DNA of 64,000 nt from Paraburkholderia sp. FT54 (GCF_031585635.1 NZ_CP134196.1:1736001-1800000), one strand, 5' to 3'; shown: positions 27,655 through 37,284, numbered from the stretch's first letter. Made by a program: numbers and translations. The notes: a model not told the origin generated them from the letters alone.

Positions 27655-29007
27655 ATGGAAATGAGCCGCACGGCGAGTGCCGCCCACGTCGCAAAGCGCA
27701 CGCGAGTCCGCTACGCAATCCTGCTGCTGATCTTTCTGATCACGACGTTCAACTACGCAGACCGCGCCACGCTCTCGGTCACCGGCTCGGCGATGCGCGC
27801 CGAGTTCGGCTTCGACGCAATCCGCATGGGCTACATTTTCTCGGCGTTCAGTTGGGCCTATGTGCTCTCGCAACTGCCGGCCGGCTGGCTGCTGGACCGC
27901 TTCGGCGCGCGGCGCGTCTACGCGGCGAGCATTTTCTTCTGGTCGCTCTTCACACTGCTGCAAAGCTCCATCGGTTTGCTGGGCAGCGCGGCGGCCGCCG
28001 TCACCGCGCTGTTCGTGCTGCGCTTCGCGATGGGCGCGGCCGAATCGCCGGCGTTTCCGGCCAATGCCAAGGTCGTCGCGAGCTGGTTCCCGACCAACGA
28101 GCGCGGCACGGCGTCGGCCATTTTCAATGCGGCGCAATACTTCGCCGCCGTCGTGTTCACGCCGCTGATGGCGTGGCTTACGCATGCGTTCGGCTGGCAC
28201 ATGGTCTATGTCGTGATGGGTGTAACGGGACTCGTGCTCGCGCTCACGTGGCTGAAGGTGATGAAGAATCCCGCCGACCATCCGCGCGTTTCGCGCGCCG
28301 AACTGGAGTACATCGAACAGGGCGGCGGCGTGATCAACGGGCAGAAGCAGGCCCGCTCCGCCGACAGGATCGAAAATACCGGCGGCTGGTCGCTGGTTCG
28401 TCAACTGTTGAGCAACCGCATGCTGGTCGGCGTCTATCTCGCGCAGTACTGCATCAACGTGCTGACCTACTTTTTCCTGACATGGTTTCCGATCTACCTC
28501 GTGCAGGCGCGCGGCATGACGATTCTGCAAGCCGGTCTCGTGGCTTCGCTGCCCGCGATTTGCGGATTCTCCGGCGGCGTGCTCGGCGGTGTGCTGTCCG
28601 ACGGACTGATCCGGCGCGGCCATTCGCTGACCATCGCGCGCAAGGTGCCGATCGTCGGCGGCATGCTGCTGTCGGTGTGCATCATCGGCTGCAACTACGT
28701 GTCGACCGACTGGGTCGTAGTCGCGCTCATGTCGCTCGCGTTCTTCGGCAAAGGTATCGGCGCGCTGGGCTGGGCAGTCGTCGCCGATACGTCGCCGAAG
28801 GAAGCGCTCGGCCTGTCCGGCGCGATCTTCAATATGTTCGGCAACGTGGCCGGCATCGTGACGCCTATCGTGATCGGCTATCTCGTGGCGAAGACCGGGT
28901 CGTTCAACGGCGCGCTGGTGTTCGTGGGCATCAACGCCCTGCTCACGGTGTTCAGCTATCTCGTGATCGTGAAAGACATCAAGCGGGTCGAATTGCGCCC
29001 GCGCTGA
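27655..29007 (+). CDS. MFS transporter, galactarate/glucarate or hexuronate type
   Basis: 450 residues from the ATG at 27655, which is seven bases from AGGAG; the ATG at 27649 is too close to that site. Twelve membrane segments are visible. The FNYADRATLSV motif in helix 1, GWLLDRFGARRVY after helix 2 and the AAESPAFPANAKVVASWFP stretch in helix 4 mark the anion:cation symporter family that includes GudP, GarP and ExuT. It lies between kdgD and the GntR gene, so an aldarate or uronate substrate is likely. It has its own promoter region because kdgD ends in a terminator. Confidence 0.88.
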   Translation: MEMSRTASAAHVAKRTRVRYAILLLIFLITTFNYADRATLSVTGSAMRAEFGFDAIRMGYIFSAFSWAYVLSQLPAGWLLDRFGARRVYAASIFFWSLFTLLQSSIGLLGSAAAAVTALFVLRFAMGAAESPAFPANAKVVASWFPTNERGTASAIFNAAQYFAAVVFTPLMAWLTHAFGWHMVYVVMGVTGLVLALTWLKVMKNPADHPRVSRAELEYIEQGGGVINGQKQARSADRIENTGGWSLVRQLLSNRMLVGVYLAQYCINVLTYFFLTWFPIYLVQARGMTILQAGLVASLPAICGFSGGVLGGVLSDGLIRRGHSLTIARKVPIVGGMLLSVCIIGCNYVSTDWVVVALMSLAFFGKGIGALGWAVVADTSPKEALGLSGAIFNMFGNVAGIVTPIVIGYLVAKTGSFNGALVFVGINALLTVFSYLVIVKDIKRVELRPR

Positions 29008-29130
29008 TCGCGCGGCGGTTATCGTACTTCCCTGCGGACGGCGAATTGAGCGCCGTCGCAGCGTGAAATGCAGGCCAGAAAGGGACTTCGGCGCCGCATT
29101 GGGCGCCGGCCCGCAAAATGATATGGCGTG

Positions 29131-29163
29131 GTTATAATCAGTCGTCAGACGACGGTATAATGA
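29131..29163 (+). promoter_or_regulatory. Promoter/operator of the gntR gene
   Basis: A perfect dyad GTCGTC-A-GACGAC (29141-29153) sits between two TATAAT sequences; the right one (29156-29161) is 47 bases before the start and makes a good -10 box. Probably autoregulation. The sequence differs from the 19-base motif elsewhere but shares the TATA(A) flanks and an ACGAC core. Confidence 0.55.
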
Positions 29164-29207
29164 GACGCAAAAGTGTCTGCAACTATTTGATTCAAGGGGC
29201 GTTTTCG

Positions 29208-29951
29208 ATGGCTACACCACTGGCATCCGCGGCACCGCCACGACGCGCGCGTAATCTTGCCGAGTTCGTCGTCAGCTACGTCACCGAGCAGATTGCGTCC
29301 AACGCCCTGAAGCCCGGCGACAAACTGCCGACCGAATCGCAACTCATGGTCACGCTGAGCGTGAGCCGCACTGTCATTCGCGAGGCGATTTCGCGTTTGC
29401 AGGCGGGCAAGATCATCGAGACGCGGCACGGCATCGGCAGCTTCGTGCTGGAGCCGCAGCGCGAAAAGCTGGGCATCGACATGGTGCCCGCCACCACCTT
29501 GCGCGACGTGTTGTCGATCCTGGAACTGCGCATCAGCCTCGAAACGGAATGCGCGGGTCTCGCCGCGCAACGCGCCAAGCCGGACGACCTCGCGCGCATG
29601 CGCGCCGCGCTCGACGCGATCGAAGCCACGCGTCATAACGGGCTGGACAGCGTCGACGCCGATCTGCAGTTTCATATCTCGGTGGCGCGCGCCACCGGCA
29701 ACCGCTATTTCGTCGACATTCTCACGCAAATGGGCAGCGCGCTGATTCCGCGTAACCGGCTCGATTCGGCGGGCATTGCGCACGCGGAACCGGACGCTTA
29801 TCTGTCGCTCGTCAACCTCGAGCACGAAAGCATTCTCGAAGCGATCACGCGGCACGATGCGGAAGGCGCGCGCGCGGCCATGCGCATGCATTTGTCCAAC
29901 AGCCGCGAGCGTTTGCGGCGCGCTAACGAAGCCGCTGAGGCGAATAGCTGA
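29208..29951 (+). CDS. FadR-type GntR regulator of galacturonate/galactarate genes
   Basis: 247 residues from the ATG at 29208 after AAGGGG. Winged HTH at about 15-80 (ALKPGDKLPTESQLMVTLSVSR then TVIREAISRLQ), then an all-helical FCD ligand domain (about 98-225) with the metal/ligand-binding Asp and His positions (DADLQFHISVARATGN and NLEHESILEAI). Most FadR-type members of such clusters bind an aldarate, keto-acid or uronate and release DNA. It is the only regulator inside the catabolic region, so it is the best candidate for binding the repeated 19-base motif. Similar regulators of hexuronate use in Proteobacteria have been called GguR; I cannot confirm orthology. Confidence 0.9.
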   Translation: MATPLASAAPPRRARNLAEFVVSYVTEQIASNALKPGDKLPTESQLMVTLSVSRTVIREAISRLQAGKIIETRHGIGSFVLEPQREKLGIDMVPATTLRDVLSILELRISLETECAGLAAQRAKPDDLARMRAALDAIEATRHNGLDSVDADLQFHISVARATGNRYFVDILTQMGSALIPRNRLDSAGIAHAEPDAYLSLVNLEHESILEAITRHDAEGARAAMRMHLSNSRERLRRANEAAEANS

Positions 29952-29982
29952 CTCGGTTCGCTTGGGCAGACGCAATAGAAAA

Positions 29983-30010
29983 AATGGCCGGGATATCCCG
30001 GCCATTCTTT
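29983..30010. terminator. Bidirectional terminator between gntR and the semialdehyde dehydrogenase gene
   Basis: Perfect 24-base palindrome from 29983 to 30006 (arm AATGGCCGGGAT), with CTTTT on the right and AAAA on the left, so it can stop both convergent transcripts. Confidence 0.88.
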
Positions 30011-30031
30011 TATCTCACTCGATCACACCAG

Positions 30032-31615
30032 TTAGCCGCGCGTGATCTCGCCATCGCGACGGCGCCACAGGTCCAGCGGGTTGCCGTCGGTCAGTGCCTC
30101 GGGCAGCAGATCGGCCGGAAAATCCTGGTAGCAGACCGGACGCAGGAAACGTTCGATTGAAGTCGTGCCGACCGAAGTCGCGCGGCTATCGGACGTCGCC
30201 GGGAACGGACCGCCGTGCACCATTGCGTGCGACACCTCGACACCCGTCGGGAAACCGTTCACCAGAATCCGCCCGGCTTTGCGCTCGAGAATCGGCACCA
30301 GCTTCTTCGCCGCCGCCAGGTCGGCGCTGTCCATCTGCACGGTGGCGGTCAACTGGCCGGCAAAGTACTCAGCGACCGCGAGCAATTCCTGCTCGTCCTT
30401 GCAGCGCACGATGGTCGACGCCGGGCCAAACACCTCGTCTTCCAGCGCCGGCGTGGCGAGGAACGTCTGCGCATCGGTCACGAACAACGTCGCGCGCGCC
30501 TGGGTCGGGCCGGTTGTATCGACACCGCGTGCCACGGCCTCGACGCCCTTGATCGCCGCCAGCTTGCCCTCGCCTTCTTCATAAGCGGCGTGGATGCCGG
30601 ACGTCAGCATGGTCTGCGCGGGCTTGCCGCTCAGCGCGTCGGAGGCGGTGGCCACAAAATGCTTGAGCGCGTCGCTGTCGACGGCAATCGCGAGGCCCGG
30701 ATTGGTACAGAACTGACCGGCACCGAGCACGAGCGAATCGACGAAGCCGCGCGCGATGCTCTCGCCGCGCTGAGCCAGCGCATCCGACAGCAGGAACACA
30801 GGATTGATGCTGCTCATTTCCGCGTAGACCGGAATCGGCTCGGCGCGCGCCGCCGCCACGCGCATCAGCGACGTGCCGCCCGCGCGCGAACCGGTGAAGC
30901 CGACCGCCTTGATGGCCGGATGCGAAACCAACGCCTCGCCGACGGAATTCCCCGCGCCGACGATCAGCGAGAACACGCCCTCAGGCAAGTCCATTTCCTG
31001 CGCGACGCGCTGGATCACCCGGCCGACCATCTCCGACGTGCCGAGGTGAGCGCGATGCGCCTTCACCACGACCGGGCAGCCGGCCGCGAGCGCCGCCGCC
31101 GTATCGCCGCCCGCCACCGAAAACGCGAGCGGGAAATTGCTGGCGCCGAACACGGCGACCGGGCCGAGCGGAATCTTTTGCATGCGCAGATCGGAGCGCG
31201 GCAGCGGCTTGCGCTCCGGCAGCGGCGAATCGAGCGTGGCGGCGAGCCACTGGCCGGCGCGCACGACTTGCGCGAACAGTTTGAGCTGGCCGGTGGTGCG
31301 GCCGCGTTCGCCTTCGAGACGCGCCTTCGGCAAACCGGATTCCTGGTGCGCCCGTTCGATCAGCGCGTCGCCCAATGCCGTGATGCCGTCGGCGATACGC
31401 TCGAGAAACTCGGCACGCACCGTGTGCGGCAGGTGGCGGTACGGATCGAACGCCTGCTGCGCCAGTTCACACGCGCGCCCAACGAGGGCGGCCGAACCGC
31501 TGCCGAAGACCGGCTCCGCGATGTCGGATCCCGTGGCAGGATTGAACGCATGCAATGGTTTTTCCTCGCCGCGCACCGCTTTGCGGCCGATCAGCATTTC
31601 GCCGGTAATAGACAT
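30032..31615 (-). CDS. 2-oxoglutarate (alpha-ketoglutaric) semialdehyde dehydrogenase
   Basis: 527 residues, the length of the longer alpha-ketoglutaric semialdehyde dehydrogenases tied to glucarate and galactarate use. The NAD(P) site region has [28 protein letters not shown] and GFTGSRAGG; the catalytic Cys is in [10 protein letters not shown] (about residue 302). It oxidises the KdgD product to 2-oxoglutarate in the cytoplasm, feeding the TCA cycle. Divergent from garL with two operator copies between. Confidence 0.92.
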   Translation of the reverse strand: MSITGEMLIGRKAVRGEEKPLHAFNPATGSDIAEPVFGSGSAALVGRACELAQQAFDPYRHLPHTVRAEFLERIADGITALGDALIERAHQESGLPKARLEGERGRTTGQLKLFAQVVRAGQWLAATLDSPLPERKPLPRSDLRMQKIPLGPVAVFGASNFPLAFSVAGGDTAAALAAGCPVVVKAHRAHLGTSEMVGRVIQRVAQEMDLPEGVFSLIVGAGNSVGEALVSHPAIKAVGFTGSRAGGTSLMRVAAARAEPIPVYAEMSSINPVFLLSDALAQRGESIARGFVDSLVLGAGQFCTNPGLAIAVDSDALKHFVATASDALSGKPAQTMLTSGIHAAYEEGEGKLAAIKGVEAVARGVDTTGPTQARATLFVTDAQTFLATPALEDEVFGPASTIVRCKDEQELLAVAEYFAGQLTATVQMDSADLAAAKKLVPILERKAGRILVNGFPTGVEVSHAMVHGGPFPATSDSRATSVGTTSIERFLRPVCYQDFPADLLPEALTDGNPLDLWRRRDGEITRG

Positions 31616-31641
31616 TTGCTTTCCTTGAGTGAAGGCCTAAG

Positions 31642-31660
31642 ATATAAGTCATCCTACAAC
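31642..31660 (-). promoter_or_regulatory. Candidate GntR operator, semialdehyde dehydrogenase side
   Basis: Minus strand reads GTTGTAGGATGACTTATAT, 27 bases from the dehydrogenase start. Confidence 0.65.
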
Positions 31661-31759
31661 ATGGCGGGGCGTCCACGCAACCTCAAACGCCTGCCTGGTG
31701 AGGAATTCGGGTTTACCTGACCGTTACAACTCGCGTGGCCGGTGCTAATCTGCAATCAA

Positions 31760-31778
31760 GACATACGACGACTTATAA
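31760..31778 (+). promoter_or_regulatory. Candidate GntR operator, garL side
   Basis: GACATACGACGACTTATAA, 59 bases before the garL start. Left half is weaker; the complementary strand also fits the motif. Confidence 0.55.
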
Positions 31779-31836
31779 CTTGCATCCAGCCGTCGTCGGA
31801 ACCGCCCGATCCATTGCCGTTCGAGGAAAACAGCCC

Positions 31837-32637
31837 ATGCCAGCCGTCACGCCCTACCAGCCGTTACCCAACAGTTTCCGCCGAGCCGTGTGCGGCGGTC
31901 AAACCCTGATCGGCTGCTGGTCGTCGCTCGCCAGTCCAGTTGTTACCGAGCTGCTCGGCATTGTCGGCTTCGACTGGATGCTGCTGGATGCCGAGCACGC
32001 GCCGAACGACGTCCTCACTCTGATCCCCCAGTTGATGGCGCTCAAGGACAGCGCCAGCGCGCCTGTCGTGCGGCCGCCCGCCAACGACAGCGTGTTCATC
32101 AAGCGACTCCTCGACAGCGGCTTCTCGAATTTTCTGGTGCCGTTCGTCGACAGTGCCGACGACGCGGCCCGCGCCGTCGCCGCTACACGCTATCCGCCGC
32201 AGGGCATTCGCGGCGTCTCAGTGAGCCAGCGCGGCAATCGCTATGCGACCGTGCCCGACTACTTCGACATCGCCAACGAGAACGTCTGCGTCATCGTGCA
32301 GATCGAAAGCCGCAAGGCGGTCGACTCGATCGACGAGATTCTCGCTGTGGACGGCGTCGATGCCGTGTTCGTCGGACCATCCGACCTCGCGGCCGCCTAC
32401 GGCCATATCGGCAATCCGGGTCATCCCGACGTGCAGCAGGCAATTGCCCGTGTGTTCGAACGCGCGCAGGCGGCCGGCAAGCCGAGCGGCATTCTCGCTC
32501 CGGTCCAGGCCGACGCGGAGCGCTACCTGTCCATGGGTTGCCGCGTGATCGCGGTCTGCGCGGATCTGGGGCTGCTGAAAGGCGCCGCGCAGACGGTTCA
32601 GAAACACTTCATGCAGAAACAGGCGGGCCAGCAATAA
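31837..32637 (+). CDS. garL: HpcH/HpaI aldolase, 5-keto-4-deoxyglucarate aldolase GarL-like
   Basis: 266 residues from the ATG at 31837 after GAGGAAAA. Class II (metal-dependent) pyruvate aldolase: catalytic His in [10 protein letters not shown], metal ligands Glu in VQIESRKAV and Asp in [13 protein letters not shown], and the [10 protein letters not shown] loop. Length and sequence fit GarL, which splits 5-keto-4-deoxyglucarate into pyruvate and tartronate semialdehyde. The closely related HpcH/HpaI works on homoprotocatechuate intermediates, but the next gene, garR, supports GarL. Its presence next to kdgD gives the pathway a second exit. Confidence 0.87.
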   Translation: MPAVTPYQPLPNSFRRAVCGGQTLIGCWSSLASPVVTELLGIVGFDWMLLDAEHAPNDVLTLIPQLMALKDSASAPVVRPPANDSVFIKRLLDSGFSNFLVPFVDSADDAARAVAATRYPPQGIRGVSVSQRGNRYATVPDYFDIANENVCVIVQIESRKAVDSIDEILAVDGVDAVFVGPSDLAAAYGHIGNPGHPDVQQAIARVFERAQAAGKPSGILAPVQADAERYLSMGCRVIAVCADLGLLKGAAQTVQKHFMQKQAGQQ

Positions 32638-32668
32638 TCCGGCCGCCGTGACATCTTCGGAGCATTCC

Positions 32669-33562
32669 ATGCAAAAAGCAGGCTTTATCGGACTCGGCAT
32701 CATGGGCAGGCCCATGGCCGCCAATCTTCTCAAGAACGGCGTCGCGCTGGCGGCGTTTACGCGCAGCGGCGTGCCCGACGATCTCATCCAGGCGGGCGCC
32801 CTCGCGTGCGACAGCCCTGCCGCCGTGGCCGCGCAGGCCGACGTGATTTTCATCATGGTGCCCGATACGCCCGACGTCGAGCGCGTGCTGTTCGGCGAAC
32901 AAGGCCTTGCAAGCGCGATGCGAGCGGGACAAACCGTGGTCGACATGAGCTCGATTTCGCCGATGGCCACGCGCGAGTTCGCGGCCCGGGTGCGCGAGAG
33001 CGGCGCCGACTATCTGGATGCGCCGGTTTCCGGCGGCGAAGTCGGCGCCAAGGCCGGCTCGCTGACTATCATGGTGGGCGGCGAAACGGCGACCTTCGAT
33101 GCCGTCAAGCCGCTCTTCGACATGATGGGCAAGAACGTCACCCTGATCGGCGGAGTCGGCGCCGGCCAGGTGTGCAAGGTGGCCAATCAGGTGATCGTCG
33201 CGGCGACGATCGAGGCTGTGGGCGAGGCGCTGCTGCTCGCGTCCAAAGCCGGTGTCGATCCGGCGCGCGTGCGTGAAGCGCTGATGGGCGGTTTCGCGTC
33301 CTCGCGCATTCTCGAAGTGCATGGCGAACGCATGACCAAACGGACCTTCGATCCGGGCTTCCGCATCGAACTCCACCAGAAGGATCTGAACCTCGCGCTT
33401 TCGACTGCGCAATCGCTCGGCGTGTCCCTGCCGAATACGGCCACCTGCCAGGCGCTGTTCAATGCCTGCGTCGCGCATGGCGGCAAGGCGTGGGATCACT
33501 CGGCGATGGTGCGAGCACTCGAATTCCTCGCCAATCATGAGATCGGCCAGAAGACCGCTTAA
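32669..33562 (+). CDS. garR: 2-hydroxy-3-oxopropionate (tartronate semialdehyde) reductase GarR
   Basis: 297 residues from the ATG at 32669; an upstream in-frame ATG seven codons earlier is possible. Beta-hydroxyacid dehydrogenase family: Rossmann GFIGLGIMGRPMAANL at the N-terminus, substrate motif DAPVSGGEVGAKAGSL and catalytic Lys in GQVCKVANQV. GarR reduces tartronate semialdehyde to D-glycerate with NAD(P)H. It follows garL by 31 bases, so the two form an operon. A large hairpin follows the stop. Confidence 0.92.
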   Translation: MQKAGFIGLGIMGRPMAANLLKNGVALAAFTRSGVPDDLIQAGALACDSPAAVAAQADVIFIMVPDTPDVERVLFGEQGLASAMRAGQTVVDMSSISPMATREFAARVRESGADYLDAPVSGGEVGAKAGSLTIMVGGETATFDAVKPLFDMMGKNVTLIGGVGAGQVCKVANQVIVAATIEAVGEALLLASKAGVDPARVREALMGGFASSRILEVHGERMTKRTFDPGFRIELHQKDLNLALSTAQSLGVSLPNTATCQALFNACVAHGGKAWDHSAMVRALEFLANHEIGQKTA

Positions 33563-33580
33563 GCCGCACGTCACTTTTCG

Positions 33581-33630
33581 ATGCGCCGCTCCGTTTGCCC
33601 TTTGCAGTTAGGCAAGACGGAGCGGCGCAT
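33581..33630 (+). terminator. Large hairpin after garR, possible terminator
   Basis: Arms 33581-33599 and 33611-33630 pair over 19 bases with one bulge (ATGCGCCGCTCCGT / ACGGAGCGGCGCAT core). No T-run follows, so termination strength is uncertain. Confidence 0.5.
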
Positions 33631-33704
33631 GCGTGCGTTCGCCTGTTTCGCAGCGAGTTAGCGAAAGTTGCATCGTCCCAATCGACAAAGTTTCTTCACA
33701 AACA

Positions 33705-33719
33705 TTAAGGATACCTTAA
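33705..33719. promoter_or_regulatory. Palindrome upstream of the GH28 gene
   Basis: Perfect TTAAGG-ATA-CCTTAA, 82 bases before the GH28 start, in an AT-rich patch. It is unlike the 19-base motif and could bind a separate regulator. Confidence 0.4.
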
Positions 33720-33800
33720 GTTAAGAAAACGGCTTCGACGAACCGCATCCCCCGAGAGCAGCGATCATTGACAACGCCCGCAAAGGGCAAGGAGACATCC

Positions 33801-35825
33801 GTGGCAACCATAGATAAAACCAACGGCAAGCGGGCAACATCGAATACGCCCGGCCAGGCTGAACCGAATTCGCCCGCTCGCCGCGCGTTTATCGTGCTGG
33901 CGGGTACGTCAGCGGGCGCGACCTTGCTTGGCGGCTTATCCGCCTGCGGCGGCTCCGTCAACGGCGGCACGCCGCCGACGACGACACCGCCTGTGGTACA
34001 GGACCCGATCTGGGGCACCTCGGGCGCCGCGACGCAGATCATCGCGTCCTTGCAAGGCATCACCCAGTCGATGTTTCCCGCCCGCGATTTCGTCGTCACG
34101 CAGTACGGCGCCAAACCGTGCGCCGTCGTCGCCGCGACCAATCCGTACACGGGCTCGGCGTCGCTCGCGAGCCCTGGTTCGAACCAGACCAACGCCGCTG
34201 CCTCGTTCGACTCGCGCCCCGCGTTTCTCGCCGCCATCCAGGCCTGCAACGCCGCGGGCGGCGGCCGCGTGGTCGTGCCCGCCGGCACGTGGTACTGCGC
34301 CGGGCCGATCGTCCTGCTCAGCAACGTGAACTTCCACCTCAGCGCGAACTGCACGATCTATTTCAGCCCGAACCCGGCTGACTACGCGAAGGACGGCCCG
34401 GTCGCCTCCGGCGCCAACGGCAATCTGTTCTATAGCCGCTGGCAGGCGAACGATTGCCTGAACTACGGCTCGCCAGTCTATGCGCGCAACCAGACCAACA
34501 TCGCGCTGACCGGTGAAGACGCGACTTCGGTGCTCAACGGGCAAGCCATGACGCCGTTCGCCGGCAGCGGCAACACCGCGACGTGCTGGTGGACCTTCAA
34601 GGGATCGAATGGCGCGTACGGCTGCGTAAATTCGTCGACGCCGTCGCAGGCGTACCTCAATCCGAAGAACGTCGATCTGAAAACCGCGGCGCCGGGTATC
34701 TCCGACGCGCTCTACGCGCAACTGACCAGTCCCACGACACCGTGGCAGCAGGACCAGAACTACCTGCCCGCCCTCTCCGAAGCAGGCGTGCCGATTGCAC
34801 AGCGGGTCTTCGGCATCGGGCACTATCTGCGCCCGTGCATGGTCGAGTTCCTCGGCTGCACGAATGTGTTGATGGAGAACTACAGCACCAACAACACGCC
34901 GTTCTGGCAGCATCATCCGACCGATTGCAAGAACGTCGTGATTCGCGGCGTGACGACCAACAGCATCGGCCCGAATAACGACGGCTTCGATCCGGACGCG
35001 TGCAACAACGTGCTGTGCGACAACGTGACGTTTAACACCGGCGACGATTGCATCGCGATCAAGTCGGGCAAGGATCTGGACACGCAATACGGCCCCGCGC
35101 AGAACCACGTAATCCAGAACTGCACCATGAACAGCGGCCACGGCGGCATCACGCTCGGCAGCGAAATGGGCGGCGGCGTGCAGAACATTTACGCACGCGA
35201 TCTGCGGATGCTGAACGAGAACTGGGCGACCAATCCGCTGAACATCGCGATTCGCATCAAGACGAACATGAATCGCGGCGGCTTCGTGAAGAACTTCTAT
35301 GTCGATACCGTCACGCTGCCCAACGGCGTCGCCCTGAAAGGCGGGGGTTACGGCAGCGCGTTGCTGAGCGGCAGCCCGATCAACGCCACGGTGCCGCTCG
35401 GCGTCGTGACGGCAACCGCCGCCAATCCGTCGGCGGCACAGGGCGGCCTGATCACATTCGACTGCGACTATCAACCGGCGAACGACGCGATTCGAATCCG
35501 TCCGGCGGTCGTGCAGAACGTGAACATTTCGAACGTGACGGCGAGCAACGTGACGCTCGGAGGCGTGACCGGCTCGTGCTTTCAGGCGATCGTCGCCCAA
35601 GGGCCCGTCGCGTTCGACTACAACGGCCCGGCCCCCACGCCGACCATTCCGCCGATCAGCGGCGTCACGATCTCGAACTGCAATCTGGGCACGGCGGTCT
35701 CGGCCGGACCTGCGAGCGCGACGACGCCTGGGCCGATCTACGCATACAACGTCAACGGCATTACGTTGAGCAATGTGGTGATCGGCGCGACGACTTATAA
35801 CACGACGGTCGTCGACAAGCGGTAA
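33801..35825 (+). CDS. GH28 polygalacturonase-like lipoprotein with Tat-type signal
   Basis: 674 residues from the GTG at 33801, six bases after AAGGAG; a TTG at 33768 lacks a signal. The N-terminus has twin arginines (SPARRAFIVLAG) followed by a hydrophobic stretch and lipobox LSAC-G, so export by Tat and lipidation are likely. The right-handed beta-helix of GH28 shows its four active-site blocks in order: NNDGFDP (about 391), GDDCIAIKSG (about 413), SGHGGITLGSE (about 446) and IRIK (about 483). GH28 enzymes hydrolyse galacturonan. Surface or periplasmic release of galacturonate would feed the pathway around it. Exo- versus endo-action cannot be told. Confidence 0.9.
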   Translation: MATIDKTNGKRATSNTPGQAEPNSPARRAFIVLAGTSAGATLLGGLSACGGSVNGGTPPTTTPPVVQDPIWGTSGAATQIIASLQGITQSMFPARDFVVTQYGAKPCAVVAATNPYTGSASLASPGSNQTNAAASFDSRPAFLAAIQACNAAGGGRVVVPAGTWYCAGPIVLLSNVNFHLSANCTIYFSPNPADYAKDGPVASGANGNLFYSRWQANDCLNYGSPVYARNQTNIALTGEDATSVLNGQAMTPFAGSGNTATCWWTFKGSNGAYGCVNSSTPSQAYLNPKNVDLKTAAPGISDALYAQLTSPTTPWQQDQNYLPALSEAGVPIAQRVFGIGHYLRPCMVEFLGCTNVLMENYSTNNTPFWQHHPTDCKNVVIRGVTTNSIGPNNDGFDPDACNNVLCDNVTFNTGDDCIAIKSGKDLDTQYGPAQNHVIQNCTMNSGHGGITLGSEMGGGVQNIYARDLRMLNENWATNPLNIAIRIKTNMNRGGFVKNFYVDTVTLPNGVALKGGGYGSALLSGSPINATVPLGVVTATAANPSAAQGGLITFDCDYQPANDAIRIRPAVVQNVNISNVTASNVTLGGVTGSCFQAIVAQGPVAFDYNGPAPTPTIPPISGVTISNCNLGTAVSAGPASATTPGPIYAYNVNGITLSNVVIGATTYNTTVVDKR

Positions 35826-35905
35826 GCAATAAGCGGTTGAGCGGCTGGACGAAGCGCGAGTTTCGTCCAGCCGTGAAGATTGAGAAACGCAGTGAGTAAG
35901 ACAAA

Positions 35906-35937
35906 AAAATGGCGGCGCCCAAAAGCGCCGCCATTTT
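35906..35937. terminator. Bidirectional terminator between the GH28 and MFS genes
   Basis: Stem AAAATGGCGGCGC / GCGCCGCCATTTT around a short loop, flanked by A and T runs; serves both convergent genes. Confidence 0.88.
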
Positions 35938-35991
35938 CATTCCCCCGGCTCGACTAACCAGCGTCCGGAATTCACCATGACCTGGCGAAAC

Positions 35992-37284
35992 TCACTTGGC
36001 CACCGCGCTCGCCGGCGTCCAGCGCGGCTCGGGCATCTTATCGGTGCTTTTCGCCAGCAAACACACCACAGCGGCCGCGATGATGTCGAACACCGCCAGC
36101 ACCACGAACAGCGGGCTGTAGCCGATCTGCGTGACCAGCACACCGAACAGTGCCGTGAACGCCGCCGCGCCCAGATAACCTGCCATGCCGCCCATGCCGG
36201 TCGCGGTCGCGACTTCGTTCTTGCCGAACATATCCGACGTGATCGCGTACAGCGCACCCGACAGGGTCTGATGCGCAAAACCGCCGACGCACAGCAGCGC
36301 CACCGCCACATAAGGGCTCGCCACGAGGCCGACGCAGGCCGGTCCGATCATGCACAGCGCGCCGACCACGAACACCATCTTGCGCGACGTGAAGAGCGAC
36401 ACTTTGGCGTACTTGTGAAACAGCGGACTGAGATAACCGCCCAGCACGCAGCCGATGTCGGCGGCCAGGAACGGCATCCATGCATACAGCGCGACTTCCT
36501 TCAGGTTCATGTGACGCTCGGTCATCATGTAAAGCGGAATCCACGCGTTGAAGGTCTGCCAGGCCGGCTCGGACAGAATGCGCGGAATGCCGATCGCCCA
36601 GAAGTCGCGGCTGCCGAGCATGGCGAACCAGCTGCGCTTGGCGGCGCCGGCGTCACTGTGCTTCGCTTCCTGGCCGCTGAGAATGTAGTCGCGTTCAGCG
36701 TCGCCCAGCAGCTTCTGATTGCGCGGATGCTTGTAGAGCACCATCCACAGCACGCTCCAGACGATCCCCGCCACGCCGACGATCACGAATGCCAATTGCC
36801 ACTCGCCGCGCAACAACGCCCAGACCACCAGCGGCGGCGCCAGCAACGCGCCGATCGACGAACCGATGTTGAACCAGCCGATCGCCACCGAACGCTCCTT
36901 GGCGGGGAACCACTCGCTCGTCGCCTTGACGCCGGCCGGGATGCCGGCCGCCTCGGCAATGCCGAGCAGACCACGGAAGAACGCGAGGCTGCGCCAGCCC
37001 GTCGACCACGCCGCCGCGGCGCACGCCAGCGACCAGGCGAGCGCGAACGCCGCAAAGCCGATCTTGGTGCCGACCGTATCGAGCAGGAAGCCCGCGACCG
37101 GCTGCATGAATGCATAGCAAAGCTGCCACGCCACAACCACGTGCGAATACTGCTCCGTGGTGATGTGGAGGTCTTTCATCAACGTCGGCGCCGCGACTGA
37201 CAGCGTATTGCGCGCGAGGTAATTGATAATGAGCCCGGCCGCGACCAGACTGACCATCCACCAGCGGATGCCCTTGATTTTCAT
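35992..37284 (-). CDS. MFS transporter of the ExuT-like hexuronate group
   Basis: 430 residues from the ATG at 37284 after GAGGAGA. Twelve membrane segments; helix 1 RWWMVSLVAAGLIINYLARN, the loop after helix 2 GFLLDTVGTKIGF and helix 4 EAAGIPAGVKATSEWFPAKE place it in the anion:cation symporter family near ExuT. It follows udh copy 2 by 29 bases on the same strand, so they form a small operon for uptake and oxidation of a hexuronate. Confidence 0.88.
   Translation of the reverse strand: MKIKGIRWWMVSLVAAGLIINYLARNTLSVAAPTLMKDLHITTEQYSHVVVAWQLCYAFMQPVAGFLLDTVGTKIGFAAFALAWSLACAAAAWSTGWRSLAFFRGLLGIAEAAGIPAGVKATSEWFPAKERSVAIGWFNIGSSIGALLAPPLVVWALLRGEWQLAFVIVGVAGIVWSVLWMVLYKHPRNQKLLGDAERDYILSGQEAKHSDAGAAKRSWFAMLGSRDFWAIGIPRILSEPAWQTFNAWIPLYMMTERHMNLKEVALYAWMPFLAADIGCVLGGYLSPLFHKYAKVSLFTSRKMVFVVGALCMIGPACVGLVASPYVAVALLCVGGFAHQTLSGALYAITSDMFGKNEVATATGMGGMAGYLGAAAFTALFGVLVTQIGYSPLFVVLAVFDIIAAAVVCLLAKSTDKMPEPRWTPASAVAK

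Noticed and set aside
26473..28623. A 716-codon minus-strand frame
   Set aside because: Antisense of kdgD and the MFS gene; low-complexity Arg/His composition, no ribosome site.
33581..33630. Inverted-repeat end of a mobile element
   Set aside because: The two arms are only 11 bases apart and form one hairpin; no transposase or target duplication nearby.
35788..35806. Operator-like sequence ACGACGACTTATAAC inside the GH28 gene
   Set aside because: It encodes the end of the GH28 beta-helix in frame and lies at the 3' end, not upstream of a gene; judged a chance match.
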